Of a stretch of DNA of 64,000 nucleotides, positions 52,093 to 62,123 are shown piece after piece. The DNA comes from Hydrogenophaga sp. (GTDB lineage: Bacteria; Pseudomonadota; Gammaproteobacteria; Burkholderiales; Burkholderiaceae_C), in contig NZ_JAUCZG010000015.1 in assembly GCF_030373225.1 (NCBI RefSeq), positions 1-64,000 of the forward strand, in the 5' to 3' direction. The notes beneath the pieces are model-generated. The model did not search any database. It was not told the origin of the DNA and saw only the letters and a program-made list of their open reading frames with translations. How positions within the stretch are numbered: the first letter of the stretch is position 1; each line of letters begins with the position of its first letter. Made by a program: the position numbers and the translations under genes.

Positions 52093-52839
52093 TCAGTAAC
52101 CGATGCTGTAGCGCATGCCCTGGTGATTGAGCACCGCACTGCGTGGGCCGATGGTCTCCAGCCGCAGACCGGGCGCGATGTCCTGGCCTTCCTGCACCAC
52201 CTTGCCGTTGGCGATCAACATGCGCAGCGCCGGATTTTGCGAGTAGGTGGAGCCGCTCACGTTGACCGCCGGCAGTTGTGCTCGGGCTTCGGCGGTGAGC
52301 TGGCCGAACGAAGGCACGGCAGAGGGCTTTGCAACCGGCGCAGTCGCAGGCGCAGGCACGGGAGCGGCCGCAGCGGGCGCTGCCGAAGGCGCCGGCACGG
52401 CTGCCGTGGGCGCTGCGTTGGCCACCTTGGGTGCCGCCGGCGGCGCCGGTGGGGGGCGCGCAGGTGCCAGGATGGGCAGCACCGGTTCGGCCGGCGCAGC
52501 GGGGCGGCTGGCCGTGGCTGCAGGTGTGTCGGGGGATGGCGTGGCTTGCGGCGCCGGCGTCGGTGCGGCGGGTTGCGCGCTGGCCAGCGGTGGCGCGGTC
52601 TGTCCAGCGTCCGGGTTCTCTGCCGGCGTGGATGCGGTGTCCCCCGACCACCACCACCACCCTGCGAGCAAGGCCACCAGCAGCGCCGCCAGAGCCACCC
52701 CTGCGTGCCAGGGCCGAACGGTGAGGCCGGGCGCCGGCTCGCGCCGGTTCGGCGACTGGATCTGGCTTTTGAGCCCGGGCACGCGACCTTGCTCGCGCTC
52801 GGCTTCGGCCTTTTGAAGTGCGTCGAGGATGTAGGACAT
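52093..52839 (-). CDS. gspB: GspB-like type II secretion accessory protein
   Basis: Bitopic inner-membrane protein of 248 residues. MSYILDALQKAEAEREQGRVP is the characteristic N-terminus of GspB/ExeB; one membrane segment lies at about 45-64. A long Pro/Ala-rich periplasmic stretch (65-190) spans toward the wall and the C-terminal T2SSB domain (about 190-248) ends VLNHQGMRYSIGY. GspB partners with GspA to insert the secretin or pass it through peptidoglycan. The ATP partner gene lies 31 bases upstream. Confidence 0.9.
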   Translation of the reverse strand: MSYILDALQKAEAEREQGRVPGLKSQIQSPNRREPAPGLTVRPWHAGVALAALLVALLAGWWWWSGDTASTPAENPDAGQTAPPLASAQPAAPTPAPQATPSPDTPAATASRPAAPAEPVLPILAPARPPPAPPAAPKVANAAPTAAVPAPSAAPAAAAPVPAPATAPVAKPSAVPSFGQLTAEARAQLPAVNVSGSTYSQNPALRMLIANGKVVQEGQDIAPGLRLETIGPRSAVLNHQGMRYSIGY

Positions 52840-52870
52840 GCGGTTCGGGGGGTGTTCGCCGGGATGTGAA

Positions 52871-54577
52871 TCAGGGCCTGGAGGCGAACAGCCGGGGTTC
52901 GTCGACACCACTGGCGAGGTTGACCTGCATGAAGGTGATCGGTCCGGCCACGCCGGCCGCGTCCACACCTTGTGATCGCTGAAACGCCTTGACACGCGCG
53001 TCCAGGCTGGCGGCCGATGCAGGGACGCGCCCCGCGGACTGCAGGTCGGCGATGCGCTCGCCCAGCCACAGGCCGGCCGGACCGTCGCGGCCATCCACCA
53101 GTCGGCCGCTTTGTCCGGGCGGGGTGCGCCACAGCGTGGCGAATTCGCCGCGCCAGAGATCGGCCAGCGCGGTCAGGGGCAGTCGCCAGCGCCGCTCGCC
53201 GGACTGCAGGACCAGGCTGTCGGGTGTCATCTCCGTCACCAGCGCGCGGCCGGTTCCTCTCCCCTCGGCCCGCAGCAGCAGGATGCCGGGGCGGTTGAGC
53301 TGGCGCAGACCGTTGATGGTCATGCGGTCGGTGCGGTAGCACTGGAGCTGCAGTTGCTGTGCGCTGTCGCAGGGATCGTCTTCGGTCAGGGCCTGTCCCC
53401 AGAGCGGGCCGAGTTCGCGCCAGGCAGCGGACTCGCTGGCCAGCAAGGCGGAGAAATCGGGCAGGCCGTCGATCACCGGGCGGACCGGCTCGGGCGGGGC
53501 GTCGGGCACGCCGGACGCAGGTCCTGCGGTGTCTGCCACCGGGTCCGTCGGCGCTGCCAGGGCGGCGGGCGGCGGCAGGGCGGCGACCGGCGCTGCGGTT
53601 TCCATCGATTGCCGCGCCGGTTGGGACGTGCTCCACCACCAGAACAAGGCGCCGGCCACCAGGGCGCCGCCCAGGGCGCCGGCACCGAGCGTGCCCAGCC
53701 AGGCGGGCACCGACTGCCACCGCGCAGGCGCCCGGTTCGATGGGGCCGCGACCGCTTCGCCCTCAAACACTTCGCGCGCGGCCTTGTCCACCACCGCAGC
53801 CACCACCTGCGGCGCTCCGCTGGAGTAGGCGCCCAGCAGCGCGCGGTCGCACAGCAGGTTGATGCGCCGCGGCACACCGCGGGCCAGATCGTGGATGCGC
53901 GCCACGGCCTGTCGGGAAAACGGCAGCGGACCGCGCAAACCCGCCACCTGCATGCGGTGCTGGATGTACTGCTGGGTCTCTGCCTTGTCGAGGGTGCCGA
54001 GGTGAAAGCGCGCGATCACCCGCTGGGCCAGTTGCTCGAGCTCGGGCTTGGCCAGGATGGTGCGCAGTTCGGGCTGTCCGATCAGGATGATCTGCAGCAG
54101 CTTGCGCTCGCTGGTCTCGAGATTGGTCAGCAGGCGCAGCTGCTCCAGCACATAGGGGGTCAGGTTCTGTGCTTCGTCGATGATGAGCACGTTGCGTTCG
54201 CCGCGTGCGTGGCTGGCGAGCAGGTAGGCGTTGAGCGGATCGAGGTGGTCCTTGATGGTCGCCGGCCCGATGCCCTCGTGCCTGACCTCGATGTGGAACT
54301 CGCTGCAGATCGTCTTGAGCAGGTCGCTGACGGTGAGCTTGGGATTGAAGATGTAGGCGACCCGGCAGTTGTCGGGCAGTTGCTCGAGAAAGCAGCGGCA
54401 CACCGTTGTCTTGCCGGCACCGATCTCGCCGCTGAGCAACACGAAGCCGCCACCGCCGCGAATCCCGTAGAGCAAATGCGCCAGTGCCTCCCGGTGACGC
54501 TCGCTCATGAAGAGGTAGCGGGGGTCCGGTGCAATGGAAAACGGGCTCTGCTTGAGCCCGAAGAACTCGGCGTACAT
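52871..54577 (-). CDS. gspA: GspA/ExeA-like ATPase with peptidoglycan-binding domain
   Basis: AAA ATPase of 568 residues. MYAEFFGLKQSPFSIAPDPR is the family start; Walker A GEIGAGKT is at 50-57, Walker B LIIDEAQN at 131-138. One membrane segment lies at about 290-310. A Pro/Ala-rich linker follows, and the last 65 residues (from about 500, with RVKAFQRSQGVDAAGVAGP) look like a peptidoglycan-binding domain. The ATG at 54577 gives the canonical start; an upstream ATG adds four residues. With GspB it probably assembles a secretin. No secretin or other gsp genes are here. Confidence 0.9.
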   Translation of the reverse strand: MYAEFFGLKQSPFSIAPDPRYLFMSERHREALAHLLYGIRGGGGFVLLSGEIGAGKTTVCRCFLEQLPDNCRVAYIFNPKLTVSDLLKTICSEFHIEVRHEGIGPATIKDHLDPLNAYLLASHARGERNVLIIDEAQNLTPYVLEQLRLLTNLETSERKLLQIILIGQPELRTILAKPELEQLAQRVIARFHLGTLDKAETQQYIQHRMQVAGLRGPLPFSRQAVARIHDLARGVPRRINLLCDRALLGAYSSGAPQVVAAVVDKAAREVFEGEAVAAPSNRAPARWQSVPAWLGTLGAGALGGALVAGALFWWWSTSQPARQSMETAAPVAALPPPAALAAPTDPVADTAGPASGVPDAPPEPVRPVIDGLPDFSALLASESAAWRELGPLWGQALTEDDPCDSAQQLQLQCYRTDRMTINGLRQLNRPGILLLRAEGRGTGRALVTEMTPDSLVLQSGERRWRLPLTALADLWRGEFATLWRTPPGQSGRLVDGRDGPAGLWLGERIADLQSAGRVPASAASLDARVKAFQRSQGVDAAGVAGPITFMQVNLASGVDEPRLFASRP

Positions 54578-54657
54578 GCCTGTGAGCATACCGCCGCCAC
54601 CGTGGACCGGCAAAGGCGCGGGGCCTGGCCGGTCCCGCGCCGCAAGCAGCGGCGGAA

Positions 54658-55230
54658 TCAGGCCGCCAGGGCCATGGCGTGCTTGCTGCCGGCTGAGGTC
54701 TTGTTGCCGGCGCCGATCGAACATTCGATGTCGCCGGAGAGTTGGCCACCTTCTTCGATCACCACCTTTCCGTAGCGGATGCGGCCGGTCACCTTGCCGG
54801 TCGAATAGATCACCAGCTTGTTGCGCACGGTGAGGTTGCCGTCGAACACGCCGCGGATCTCGGCGATGTCGATCTCGGCCGAGCCCTTGAACTCGCCCTG
54901 TTCGGAGATCTGGATCACGCGCGAATCCATCGTGGCTTCGACCAGGCCTTCCACCACCAGCGTGTCGCAATCGGTGATCTCCACGCCCTTGAGCTTGATG
55001 TTCGGGCCGACGGTGAGTTTGCTGCCGCCTTCGGGCGCGCTGGCACCCGGGCTGGTCTGGGTGCTCGGGGTGTTGGAGGTCAGGTCCAGGTCGGGCGAGG
55101 CCTGCGAGGCCTGGGTCGATTGCGTCGGTGTGGCTGCGCTGCCGGTGCTCTGACCGTAGCGTGGTGTGGCCATGCCCTGGTTGAGGGGTTTGGGTTGATC
55201 GATGTCTCGTTTGCCAAAGTGTAATGCCAT
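54658..55230 (-). CDS. Bactofilin (polymer-forming cytoskeletal protein)
   Basis: Protein of 190 residues. The bactofilin beta-helix domain (about 75-170) has the family blocks LTVGPNIKLKGVEITDCDTL, GEFKGSAEIDIAEIRGVFDGNL and RNKLVIYSTGKVTGRIRYGK. The N-terminal 70 residues are Ser/Thr/Gln-rich and probably disordered. Bactofilins self-assemble into filaments that localise wall enzymes, motors or partition proteins. It is 80 bases from the gspA start, on the same strand. Confidence 0.92.
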   Translation of the reverse strand: MALHFGKRDIDQPKPLNQGMATPRYGQSTGSAATPTQSTQASQASPDLDLTSNTPSTQTSPGASAPEGGSKLTVGPNIKLKGVEITDCDTLVVEGLVEATMDSRVIQISEQGEFKGSAEIDIAEIRGVFDGNLTVRNKLVIYSTGKVTGRIRYGKVVIEEGGQLSGDIECSIGAGNKTSAGSKHAMALAA

Positions 55231-55332
55231 GCCAGCTCCTTCAAAAAGTGAAGCAGCCATGCTAAGTGCGACGCCGCTTACATTCGGGTCACTTCGGTAA
55301 GAGGGGTAACGAGATGAACCGTACAAGGTGTT

Positions 55333-56238
55333 TCATCTGCTGGCCTTGCGCTGTTCCATGTCGCGGATCAGTTCGCGAGCTTCGTCCCCTTCGGGAATCG
55401 GCCTGCCGCTGTCGCGCCACTGCACCGCATCCTTGAAACCGGCCTCCTGCGCATGCCGGCGAAACCAGACGCCCTCCGGGTTGTGGCGCGTGATGCCGTC
55501 GAACACCGTGGCCATCATCTGCGTTTGCTCCAGACCCATGCTGAGCATGACCTGGTTGATCACCATCTTGTGCATGGCCAGGTGCGAGCGCGGCACGCCG
55601 GCGATGCGCTCGGCCAGGGCCATCGTTGCCGCATCCAGGCGGTCCGCCGGCACGGCTTCGTTGGCCAGGCCCCAGGCGGCCGCGGTGCGGCCATCGATCA
55701 CGTTGCCGGTGAACATCATTTCCTTGGCGCGCATGGCACCCAGGCGGTAGGTCCACATGGCGGTGGTGGGGCAGCCCCAGACCCGCGTGGGCATGTAGCC
55801 GATGCGCGCGTCCTCGGCCATGACCAGCAGGTCGCAGCACAGCGCGATGTCGCTGCCGCCGGCGACCGCCGCGCCGTGCACCTTGGCAATGGTGGGTTTG
55901 GGACTGCGCCACAGGCTCATGAAGTCCTCGGTGTTGCGCTTCATGTACGCGTAGTCGACCATCGGGTCCCAGGGGGAGCGCTCTTGCTGGCAGGGGTGAT
56001 CGATCTCTCCCTGGCCGAACTGGGACAGGTCGTAACCACCACAGAAGCCCTTGCCCGCGCCTTCGACCACGATCACATGCACCTCGTCCTCGGCATTGGC
56101 CCAGTCGATCGCGGCCCGGATCTCGCGCGGCATCTCGTCGTTGATGGCGTTGAGGCGCTCGGGCCGGTTGAGCAGCAGTCGGGCCACCCGGGGCTGGGTG
56201 GCGTCCTTGTCGATGCGCAGGGTGCTGAAGGCGGGCAT
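55333..56238 (-). CDS. Enoyl-CoA hydratase/isomerase (crotonase) family protein
   Basis: Soluble protein of 301 residues in the crotonase superfamily. The oxyanion-hole motifs are [11 protein letters not shown] near 65-75 and [13 protein letters not shown] near 127-140; the catalytic pair is in the second region. The length above the usual 260 is due to an insertion near 80-115 and a C-terminal tail. The reaction is unknown; the neighbour operon suggests aromatic acid degradation. It is transcribed divergently from the monooxygenase across palindromes. Confidence 0.86.
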   Translation of the reverse strand: MPAFSTLRIDKDATQPRVARLLLNRPERLNAINDEMPREIRAAIDWANAEDEVHVIVVEGAGKGFCGGYDLSQFGQGEIDHPCQQERSPWDPMVDYAYMKRNTEDFMSLWRSPKPTIAKVHGAAVAGGSDIALCCDLLVMAEDARIGYMPTRVWGCPTTAMWTYRLGAMRAKEMMFTGNVIDGRTAAAWGLANEAVPADRLDAATMALAERIAGVPRSHLAMHKMVINQVMLSMGLEQTQMMATVFDGITRHNPEGVWFRRHAQEAGFKDAVQWRDSGRPIPEGDEARELIRDMEQRKASR

Positions 56239-56298
56239 GTGGTGTCTCCGGAGGTTTTTCGCATGATAGCCAGCGCCCTGACAGGCTGCCACCCGAAA

Positions 56299-56314
56299 GG
56301 TTGCGCGCGCAACC
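56299..56314. promoter_or_regulatory. Palindromic operator 1 in the crotonase/monooxygenase gap
   Basis: GGTTGCGCGCGCAACC is a perfect 16-bp palindrome. With operator 2 it shares the arms GTTGCG/CGCAAC; the centres are 28 bp apart, close to an integral number of helical turns. It precedes the TTGACG -35-like hexamer at 56317-56322. Confidence 0.75.
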
Positions 56315-56327
56315 AGTTGACGATACA

Positions 56328-56341
56328 GTTGCGCACGCAAC
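56328..56341. promoter_or_regulatory. Palindromic operator 2 in front of the monooxygenase operon
   Basis: GTTGCG-CA-CGCAAC, 6-bp arms around two bases, ends 19 bases before the monooxygenase ATG. Together with operator 1 it flanks a TTGACG hexamer. It is the natural binding site for the MarR protein encoded downstream. Confidence 0.75.
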
Positions 56342-56360
56342 AACATTGAAATGACCCGCC

Positions 56361-57923
56361 ATGACCCTGCCTGCCCATGTTCCCGTGTTGATCGCCGGAG
56401 GCGGTCCCGTCGGCATGACCTTGTCGGCCCTGCTGTCGGCGCAGGGCATCACCAACCGGGTGATCGAGGCCGATGAGGAGTATTGCAGCGGCAGCCGCGC
56501 CATCTGCATGTCGCGCCGTTCACAGGAAATCCTGGGCTGGGTGGGGGCAGACACCGCACTGGTGGCCAAGGGTCTGAGCTGGGTCGGCGGGCGCAGCCAC
56601 TGGCGCCACGACGAGGTGCTGCACTTCGAGATGCCGAGCGAGCCCACGCAGCGCTTCGCGCCCATGGTCAACATCCAGCAGTTCTACGTGGAGGAGTTTG
56701 CCCATCGCGCCGCGCAAGCCAGTGGAACCGCCCAGGTGCAGTGGGGCAGCCGGGTGACCTCGGTGAAGCCCCGGGCCGACGGGGTCGAGGTGCAGGTGAG
56801 TGCGCCCGGGGGCGTGCAGACCCTGCGCGCCGACTGGCTCGTGGCCTGCGACGGCGGGCGCAGCACGGTGCGCGACCAGCTCGGCCTGCAACTCGAAGGC
56901 ACGCAGTACGACGGCAAATACGTGATCGTGGACGTGGTGCAGAAAACGCAGCGTGCGGTCGAGCGCCTGGCCTGGTTCGATCCCCCGTCCAACCCGGGAT
57001 CGACCATCCTGATGCACCGCCAGCCCGACGACGTCTGGCGCATCGATTACCAGATCCGCGACGACGAGGACCCGCAGGAGGCGGTCAAGCCCGAGAACGT
57101 GCTGCCACGTGTGCAGAGCCACCTGGCCATGATCGGCGAGAACGAGCCGTGGGAGCCGCTGTGGATCTCGATCTACAACGCCAAGTGCCTGACGCTGCCG
57201 AGCTACCGCCACGGTCGTGTGGTGTTCGCCGGTGACGCGGCGCACCTGGTGCCCATCTTCGGCGTGCGCGGCCTGAATTCCGGTCTGGACGACGCCGGCA
57301 ACCTGGCCTGGAAACTGGCGCGCGTGGTGCGCGGGCAATCGCCGCACGGCCTGCTCGACTCCTACTCCACCGAACGTGTGCACGCCACGCGCGAAAACAT
57401 CGCCTTTGGCGCCAAAAGCACCGAGTTCATGGCGCCGCCGAACTTTGCCTTCAAGCTCATGCGCGAGGCCACGCTGCGCCTGGCCGAGGGCGATGCGCAG
57501 GTGCGATCCCTGATCAACCCGCGCCAGTCCACCCCCATCAACTACCCGGGCTCGCCCCTCAATGCGGTGCAGAGCGGCGTGTGGGCCAGCGAGCAGGCGG
57601 CGCCGGGTGCGCCGGCACCCGAAGCGCTGTTGCAGGACGAGCAGGGCCGCTTTCACCTCAGCCGCCGCTTCGGGCGTGACTTCCTCGTGCTGGCGTTCGG
57701 ACCCTCTGCGCCGGCGGCTCCCCGGGTGGGCGATCTCGAGGTGCTCGCGATCGAGCCGGCGATGGACGTGTGCGGCCAGGCCTGGCAGCGCTACGGACTC
57801 ACCTCGGCACAGGACACCGCCCTGGTGCTGGTGCGACCCGACGGCTACGTGATGGGCCGCTGGCACGGCCACGACCCGGCGACCCTGCTCCAGACCCTGA
57901 CCACCACCGGAGTGCTCGCATGA
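56361..57923 (+). CDS. FAD-dependent aromatic monooxygenase (PHBH fold)
   Basis: Flavoprotein hydroxylase of 520 residues. The FAD motif [15 protein letters not shown] is at 12-26, [12 protein letters not shown] near 170 and [20 protein letters not shown] near 290. The C-terminal 120 residues form the thioredoxin-like domain of phenol-type hydroxylases. The substrate is probably a phenolic or hydroxylated aromatic acid. It leads an operon with a small protein and a MarR regulator and starts just after two palindromes. Confidence 0.88.
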   Translation: MTLPAHVPVLIAGGGPVGMTLSALLSAQGITNRVIEADEEYCSGSRAICMSRRSQEILGWVGADTALVAKGLSWVGGRSHWRHDEVLHFEMPSEPTQRFAPMVNIQQFYVEEFAHRAAQASGTAQVQWGSRVTSVKPRADGVEVQVSAPGGVQTLRADWLVACDGGRSTVRDQLGLQLEGTQYDGKYVIVDVVQKTQRAVERLAWFDPPSNPGSTILMHRQPDDVWRIDYQIRDDEDPQEAVKPENVLPRVQSHLAMIGENEPWEPLWISIYNAKCLTLPSYRHGRVVFAGDAAHLVPIFGVRGLNSGLDDAGNLAWKLARVVRGQSPHGLLDSYSTERVHATRENIAFGAKSTEFMAPPNFAFKLMREATLRLAEGDAQVRSLINPRQSTPINYPGSPLNAVQSGVWASEQAAPGAPAPEALLQDEQGRFHLSRRFGRDFLVLAFGPSAPAAPRVGDLEVLAIEPAMDVCGQAWQRYGLTSAQDTALVLVRPDGYVMGRWHGHDPATLLQTLTTTGVLA

Positions 57924-58117
57924 CCGAAGCCGACCTCGACCGCAGCTACAGCGCCCTGTGCGAAGCCCTCAACCGCGTGGGCGAAGACAAGGCGCCCTTG
58001 TTCCTCTCGATGCTCTGCCTCTCGCTGATCAGCCGATGGCCGCAGGCCGATGACCTGATGCCCCTGATGGAGCACGCCGAACGGCGGTGTGCGGATGAGG
58101 CTGGCCATGAGCGCTGA
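57920..58117 (+). CDS. Small protein coupled to the monooxygenase
   Basis: Protein of 65 residues whose ATG overlaps the monooxygenase stop (ATGA). It reads [20 protein letters not shown] then GEDKAPLFLSML and is helical and acidic, with no known motif. It may belong to DUF2783, small proteins that accompany FAD oxidoreductases, but I am not sure. The tight coupling suggests a subunit or helper of the monooxygenase. It overlaps the marR start by 11 bases. Confidence 0.65.
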   Translation: MTEADLDRSYSALCEALNRVGEDKAPLFLSMLCLSLISRWPQADDLMPLMEHAERRCADEAGHER

Positions 58118-58586
58118 CAACACGGACACGGCCTCGCCCGCGCTGCAGGACTTTCTCACCTGGCGGCTGCACCGGCTGGCCAAACTCACCGACCGGCACA
58201 GCAGCGACGCCTACGCCGAGCGTTTCGCCCTCGGCGTGGGCGAGGCGCGCTGCCTGGCCGCCATCGGTCAGTTCGCGCCGCTGTCGATCAAGGACCTGGC
58301 GGCCCGGGCCAACCTGGACAAGGGGCAGGCCAGTCGCGCGGCGCAGATGCTGGTGGACCGGGCGCTGGTGTTGAAGTCGGCCAGCGAAACCGACGCGCGC
58401 GGCGTCGTGCTCACCCTCACACGCACCGGGCGGACCCTGTGGAAAAAGGTCATGCAGCTGATCGGGCAGCGCAACGCCGACATCTTCGGTTGCCTCTCCA
58501 GCGCCGAGCAGCGCCAGCTCGAGGCCGTGCTGGACCGCCTGATCGCCCATGCGGACCAGCCCGGGCAGCGCCAGGGCGCCCAGTAG
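58107..58586 (+). CDS. MarR-family transcriptional regulator
   Basis: Winged-helix regulator of 159 residues. The recognition region [29 protein letters not shown] and the wing [22 protein letters not shown] (each shown here in pieces) are typical. Of three possible starts (58089 GTG, 58095 ATG, 58107 ATG) the last is used because the structured part begins soon after. MarR proteins bind 16-20 bp palindromes and release them with phenolic ligands; the two palindromes at 56299-56341 are the obvious sites. Confidence 0.85.
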   Translation: MSADNTDTASPALQDFLTWRLHRLAKLTDRHSSDAYAERFALGVGEARCLAAIGQFAPLSIKDLAARANLDKGQASRAAQMLVDRALVLKSASETDARGVVLTLTRTGRTLWKKVMQLIGQRNADIFGCLSSAEQRQLEAVLDRLIAHADQPGQRQGAQ

Positions 58587-58666
58587 CCCTTCGCCCCCCG
58601 AGATCGGGGTCAACCCGTAAAATCGCGGGTTTTCCACCCACCCGCGCTCCGGGTCCGTGTCAGCCC

Positions 58667-61003
58667 ATGAACGCTCCCGTCGACGTCTCCTTTTTCGCTC
58701 GCGCTGCCAAGCCGATCACCAGCTACCGCCCGTATTGGGCCAAGCGGTTCGGGGTGGCGCCCATGCTGCCGATGAGCCGCGCCGAGATGGAGAAACTGGG
58801 CTGGGACAGCTGCGACATCATCCTGGTGACCGGTGACGCCTACGTCGACCACCCCAGCTTCGGCATGGCGGTGGTGGGTCGTGTGCTGGAGGCCCAGGGT
58901 TTTCGCGTGGGCATCATTGCCCAGCCCGACTGGACGAGCGCCGAGGCCTTCAAGGCGCTGGGCAAGCCCAACCTGTTCTGGGGCGTGACGGCGGGGAACA
59001 TGGATTCCATGATCAACCGCTACACGGCCGACCGCAAGATCCGCAGTGACGACGCCTACACGCCGGGCGACGTGGGCGGCAAGCGCCCCGACCGCGCGGC
59101 CATCGTCTACAGCCAGCGCTGCCGCGAGGCCTTCAAGGACGTGCCCATCGTGCTCGGCGGCATCGAAGGCAGCCTGCGCCGCATCGCCCACTACGACTAC
59201 TGGAGCGACAAGGTGCGCCGCAGCATCGTGGTCGACAGCAAGTGCGACCTGCTGCTCTACGGCAACGCCGAACGCGCGCTGGTCGAGGTGGCGCACCGCA
59301 TCGCGGCGCGCGAGCCGGTCGAACACATCACCGACGTGCGCGGCACTGCCTTCGTGCGCCGCCCCGGCGATCCCACGGCCGAAGGCTGGATCGAGATCGA
59401 TTCCACCGATGTCGACATGCCGGGCCGGGTGGAAGACCACCTCAACCCCTACCTGACGACCAGCGAGCAGGCGCAGGCGCAGGGGCAGACGTGCTCGAAG
59501 GACGATGGCAATGCCGCGCCGGCAGCGGCCAATCCCGCCATCCAGCCGCTGAAGTTCGTCCCCAACCCCGCCCTGCAAAGCAAGCGCAAGCCACCCGCAC
59601 GCGATCGCAGCGTGATCCGCCTGCCCAGCTACGAGCAGGTGAAAAGCGACGCCGTGCTGTACGCGCACGCCAACCGCGTGCTGCACCTGGAGACCAACCC
59701 CGGCAACGCCCGCGCGCTGGTGCAGGCCCACGGCGAAGGCGCAACCTCGCGCGATGTGTGGATCAACCCGCCGCCGATCCCGCTGACCACGGCCGAGATG
59801 GACCATGTGTTTGACCTGCCGTACGCGCGCAGCCCGCACCCGGCCTACGCCGACGAACACGGCCGGCACGACGGCGCGACCAAGATCCCGGCCTGGGAAA
59901 TGATCCGCTTCAGCGTGAACATCATGCGGGGCTGCTTTGGCGGTTGCACCTTCTGTTCGATCACCGAGCACGAGGGACGCATCATCCAGAGCCGTTCGGA
60001 AGAATCGATCATCAAGGAGGTGGAGGACATCCGCGACAAGGTCGAGGGCTTCACCGGCGTGGTGTCCGACCTGGGCGGACCCACGGCGAACATGTACCGC
60101 CTGGGCTGCAAGTCGCCCGAGATCGAGGCCGCCTGCCGCAAGCCCAGCTGCGTCTACCCCGGCATCTGCTCCAACCTCACCACCGACCACGGCCCGCTGA
60201 TCAAGATCTACCGGCGGGCGCGCGAACTGCGCGGCATCAAGAAGGTGCTGATCGGCTCCGGCCTGCGCTACGACCTGGCCATCAAGAGCCCCGAATACGT
60301 CAAGGAACTGGTGCAGCACCACGTGGGCGGCTATTTGAAGATCGCACCCGAGCACACCGAAGGCGGCCCGCTGTCCAAGATGATGAAGCCCGGCATCGGC
60401 AGCTACGACAAGTTCAAGCAGCTGTTCGAGAAGTACAGCGAAGAGGCTGGCAAGAAGCAGTACCTCATTCCGTACTTCATCGCCGCCCACCCGGGCACCA
60501 GCGACGAAGACATGATGAACCTGGCGGTCTGGCTCAAGAAGAGCGGCTTTCGCGCCGACCAGGTGCAGACCTTCTACCCCAGCCCCATGGCCACGGCCAC
60601 GGCGATGTACCACACCAACCTGAACCCGCTCAAGGGCATCAGCCGCGATGCGCAGCGTGCCGAGCGGGTGGACATCGTGCGTGGCGACAAGCGCCGCCGC
60701 CTGCACAAGGCGTTTCTGCGTTACCACGATCCGAACAACTGGCCGCTGCTGCGCGAGGCGCTCAAGACCATGGGCCGAGCCGACCTGATCGGCAACGGCA
60801 AGCACCACCTGATTCCCACCTTCCAGCCGATGACCGATGGCAGCTACCAGAGCGCGCGCCGCAAGAACAGCACGCCCACGGGCAAGTCGGTGCAACCCGC
60901 AGCAGGCCGCCTGCTCACGCAGCACACCGGCCTGCCGCCGCGGGTGACCGGTGCCGCGCGCCCGGGTTCGCCGGTCGGAGCGGGCAAGCGCAAGCTGCGC
61001 TGA
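58667..61003 (+). CDS. ygiQ: YgiQ-family radical SAM protein
   Basis: Large radical SAM protein of 778 residues with the cluster motif CFGGCTFC (near residue 425) in [18 protein letters not shown]. The N-terminal domain (1-350) includes [20 protein letters not shown] and [18 protein letters not shown]. The usual C-terminal DUF3362 region follows the core. A low-complexity insert with QAQAQGQTC lies near 270. Family members have no established reaction. The ATG at 58667 gives a start typical of the family; the long frame before it overlaps marR. Confidence 0.9.
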   Translation: MNAPVDVSFFARAAKPITSYRPYWAKRFGVAPMLPMSRAEMEKLGWDSCDIILVTGDAYVDHPSFGMAVVGRVLEAQGFRVGIIAQPDWTSAEAFKALGKPNLFWGVTAGNMDSMINRYTADRKIRSDDAYTPGDVGGKRPDRAAIVYSQRCREAFKDVPIVLGGIEGSLRRIAHYDYWSDKVRRSIVVDSKCDLLLYGNAERALVEVAHRIAAREPVEHITDVRGTAFVRRPGDPTAEGWIEIDSTDVDMPGRVEDHLNPYLTTSEQAQAQGQTCSKDDGNAAPAAANPAIQPLKFVPNPALQSKRKPPARDRSVIRLPSYEQVKSDAVLYAHANRVLHLETNPGNARALVQAHGEGATSRDVWINPPPIPLTTAEMDHVFDLPYARSPHPAYADEHGRHDGATKIPAWEMIRFSVNIMRGCFGGCTFCSITEHEGRIIQSRSEESIIKEVEDIRDKVEGFTGVVSDLGGPTANMYRLGCKSPEIEAACRKPSCVYPGICSNLTTDHGPLIKIYRRARELRGIKKVLIGSGLRYDLAIKSPEYVKELVQHHVGGYLKIAPEHTEGGPLSKMMKPGIGSYDKFKQLFEKYSEEAGKKQYLIPYFIAAHPGTSDEDMMNLAVWLKKSGFRADQVQTFYPSPMATATAMYHTNLNPLKGISRDAQRAERVDIVRGDKRRRLHKAFLRYHDPNNWPLLREALKTMGRADLIGNGKHHLIPTFQPMTDGSYQSARRKNSTPTGKSVQPAAGRLLTQHTGLPPRVTGAARPGSPVGAGKRKLR

Positions 61004-61012
61004 ACGACCGAC

Positions 61013-61693
61013 TCAGTTGGCGAAAGCTGGCCAGGCGATCCAGCCCAACAACGCCAGGGTGTTGACCGCGACCGTCGTCCAGTAGACCAGGCGGAACCGC
61101 CGCTTGCCCGTTTTGTGGCGCAGGATCTGTTGCGCAAACCAGGCCCCCGGCCAGCCACCCGCGAGTGCCAGCGCGTGCAGCTGGTCTTCGGGCGTGCGCT
61201 GGGTTTCGTTGAGGGCGGCGTCCTTGTCGCGCCAGTACATGTAGAACGTGCCCAGGTTGATCAGCACCACCGCGGTCAGGATCACCCAGGGAAAACGGCC
61301 CAGGCCGATGCCCACCAGCCACAGCAGCAGCCAGACCGCGATCAGCCCCAGGCCGATCCACAACGGCAGCTCTTCGCGGCGCTTCTCGCGCGGCAAGGGG
61401 GAGCGTCTGGCGGGCTTGGCAGCGGGCAGCAATTCGGCTTCGGGAGGCACCACGGGTTTGGGCGTTTCGAACGGGGCCTTCACCTCGTTGCGCAGCGGCT
61501 CCACCGACAAGGCGCGCGGCCCCTTGCCACCCACGTGGATTTCCTGGAATGTGACCGGCAGGCCTTCGCTGGGCGGCTGGTGTCCGCTGAAGTCCCTCAT
61601 GTGGAAAAAGATGTCGGCCGCGGTCTGTTCGCTGCGGATGAAGCCGAACGCCTTGGCGGGATCCCAGCGGACCACGGTTCCCTGTTTTCGCAT
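61013..61693 (-). CDS. Cold-shock domain fused to DUF1294 membrane domain
   Basis: Protein of 226 residues. The N-terminal cold-shock-like OB fold (4-70) has GTVVRWDPAKAFGFI and IFFHMRDFSG, the RNP motifs that bind single-stranded RNA or DNA. A basic linker (75-110) joins three or four hydrophobic segments (about 110-127, 131-150, 200-222) with the DUF1294 motif ALALAGGWPGAWFAQQ and RHKT. The membrane domain is of unknown function. It converges on ygiQ. Confidence 0.85.
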   Translation of the reverse strand: MRKQGTVVRWDPAKAFGFIRSEQTAADIFFHMRDFSGHQPPSEGLPVTFQEIHVGGKGPRALSVEPLRNEVKAPFETPKPVVPPEAELLPAAKPARRSPLPREKRREELPLWIGLGLIAVWLLLWLVGIGLGRFPWVILTAVVLINLGTFYMYWRDKDAALNETQRTPEDQLHALALAGGWPGAWFAQQILRHKTGKRRFRLVYWTTVAVNTLALLGWIAWPAFAN

Positions 61694-61778
61694 GGTGTTG
61701 AGTGATGGGTCGGTGAAAGGGCGGTGGCTTGTCAGTCCATCCCGAATGGCGCAAAATGCGCCAAACAGGAGATGTTTC

Positions 61779-62123
61779 ATGTCCACCACCAGTTCCGCAT
61801 TTTCCTCTGTCAAGTTGCCCGCCGGGCTGGTTCAGCAGGCGCGTGAGGCGGCGCAGCCACAGCGGCGTTCGGTCGCCGGGCAAATCGAGTATTGGGCCAC
61901 GCTTGGACGCATTGCCGAAGAAACCGGCCTCACGGTGCAGGAGGCGCGCGAGGCCATCGCCCGCTACGATGCCGCCGCGCGGCACGCGGTGCCGGCCGAT
62001 TCGCTCGACGCGATCGAGGCGCGCTTTTTGGCCGCCGAATCCAGCGGCCGCCTGGCCCAGGCGGTTCGCCAGACCGTGCAGGGCAACCGCAGCAAGGCTC
62101 CTGCCGCCCGCCGCGCGGCGTGA
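61779..62123 (+). CDS. ParD-like antitoxin
   Basis: Protein of 114 residues. VKLPAGLVQQAREAAQPQRR through QIEYWATLGRIAE is the signature of the ParD-like (DUF3423) antitoxins, with ribbon-helix-helix character near the N-terminus. The ATG is preceded by AGGAG. It ends in TGA overlapping the GTG of the toxin relic (GTGA), the usual coupling. Since the toxin is broken, the antitoxin is now alone; it may still repress its own promoter. Confidence 0.75.
   Translation: MSTTSSAFSSVKLPAGLVQQAREAAQPQRRSVAGQIEYWATLGRIAEETGLTVQEAREAIARYDAAARHAVPADSLDAIEARFLAAESSGRLAQAVRQTVQGNRSKAPAARRAA

Noticed and set aside
54615..54641. GGCGCGGG/CCCGCGCC stem between bactofilin and gspA
   Set aside because: It has only three T after it on the transcribed strand and GC-rich DNA gives such stems by chance; not listed as a terminator.
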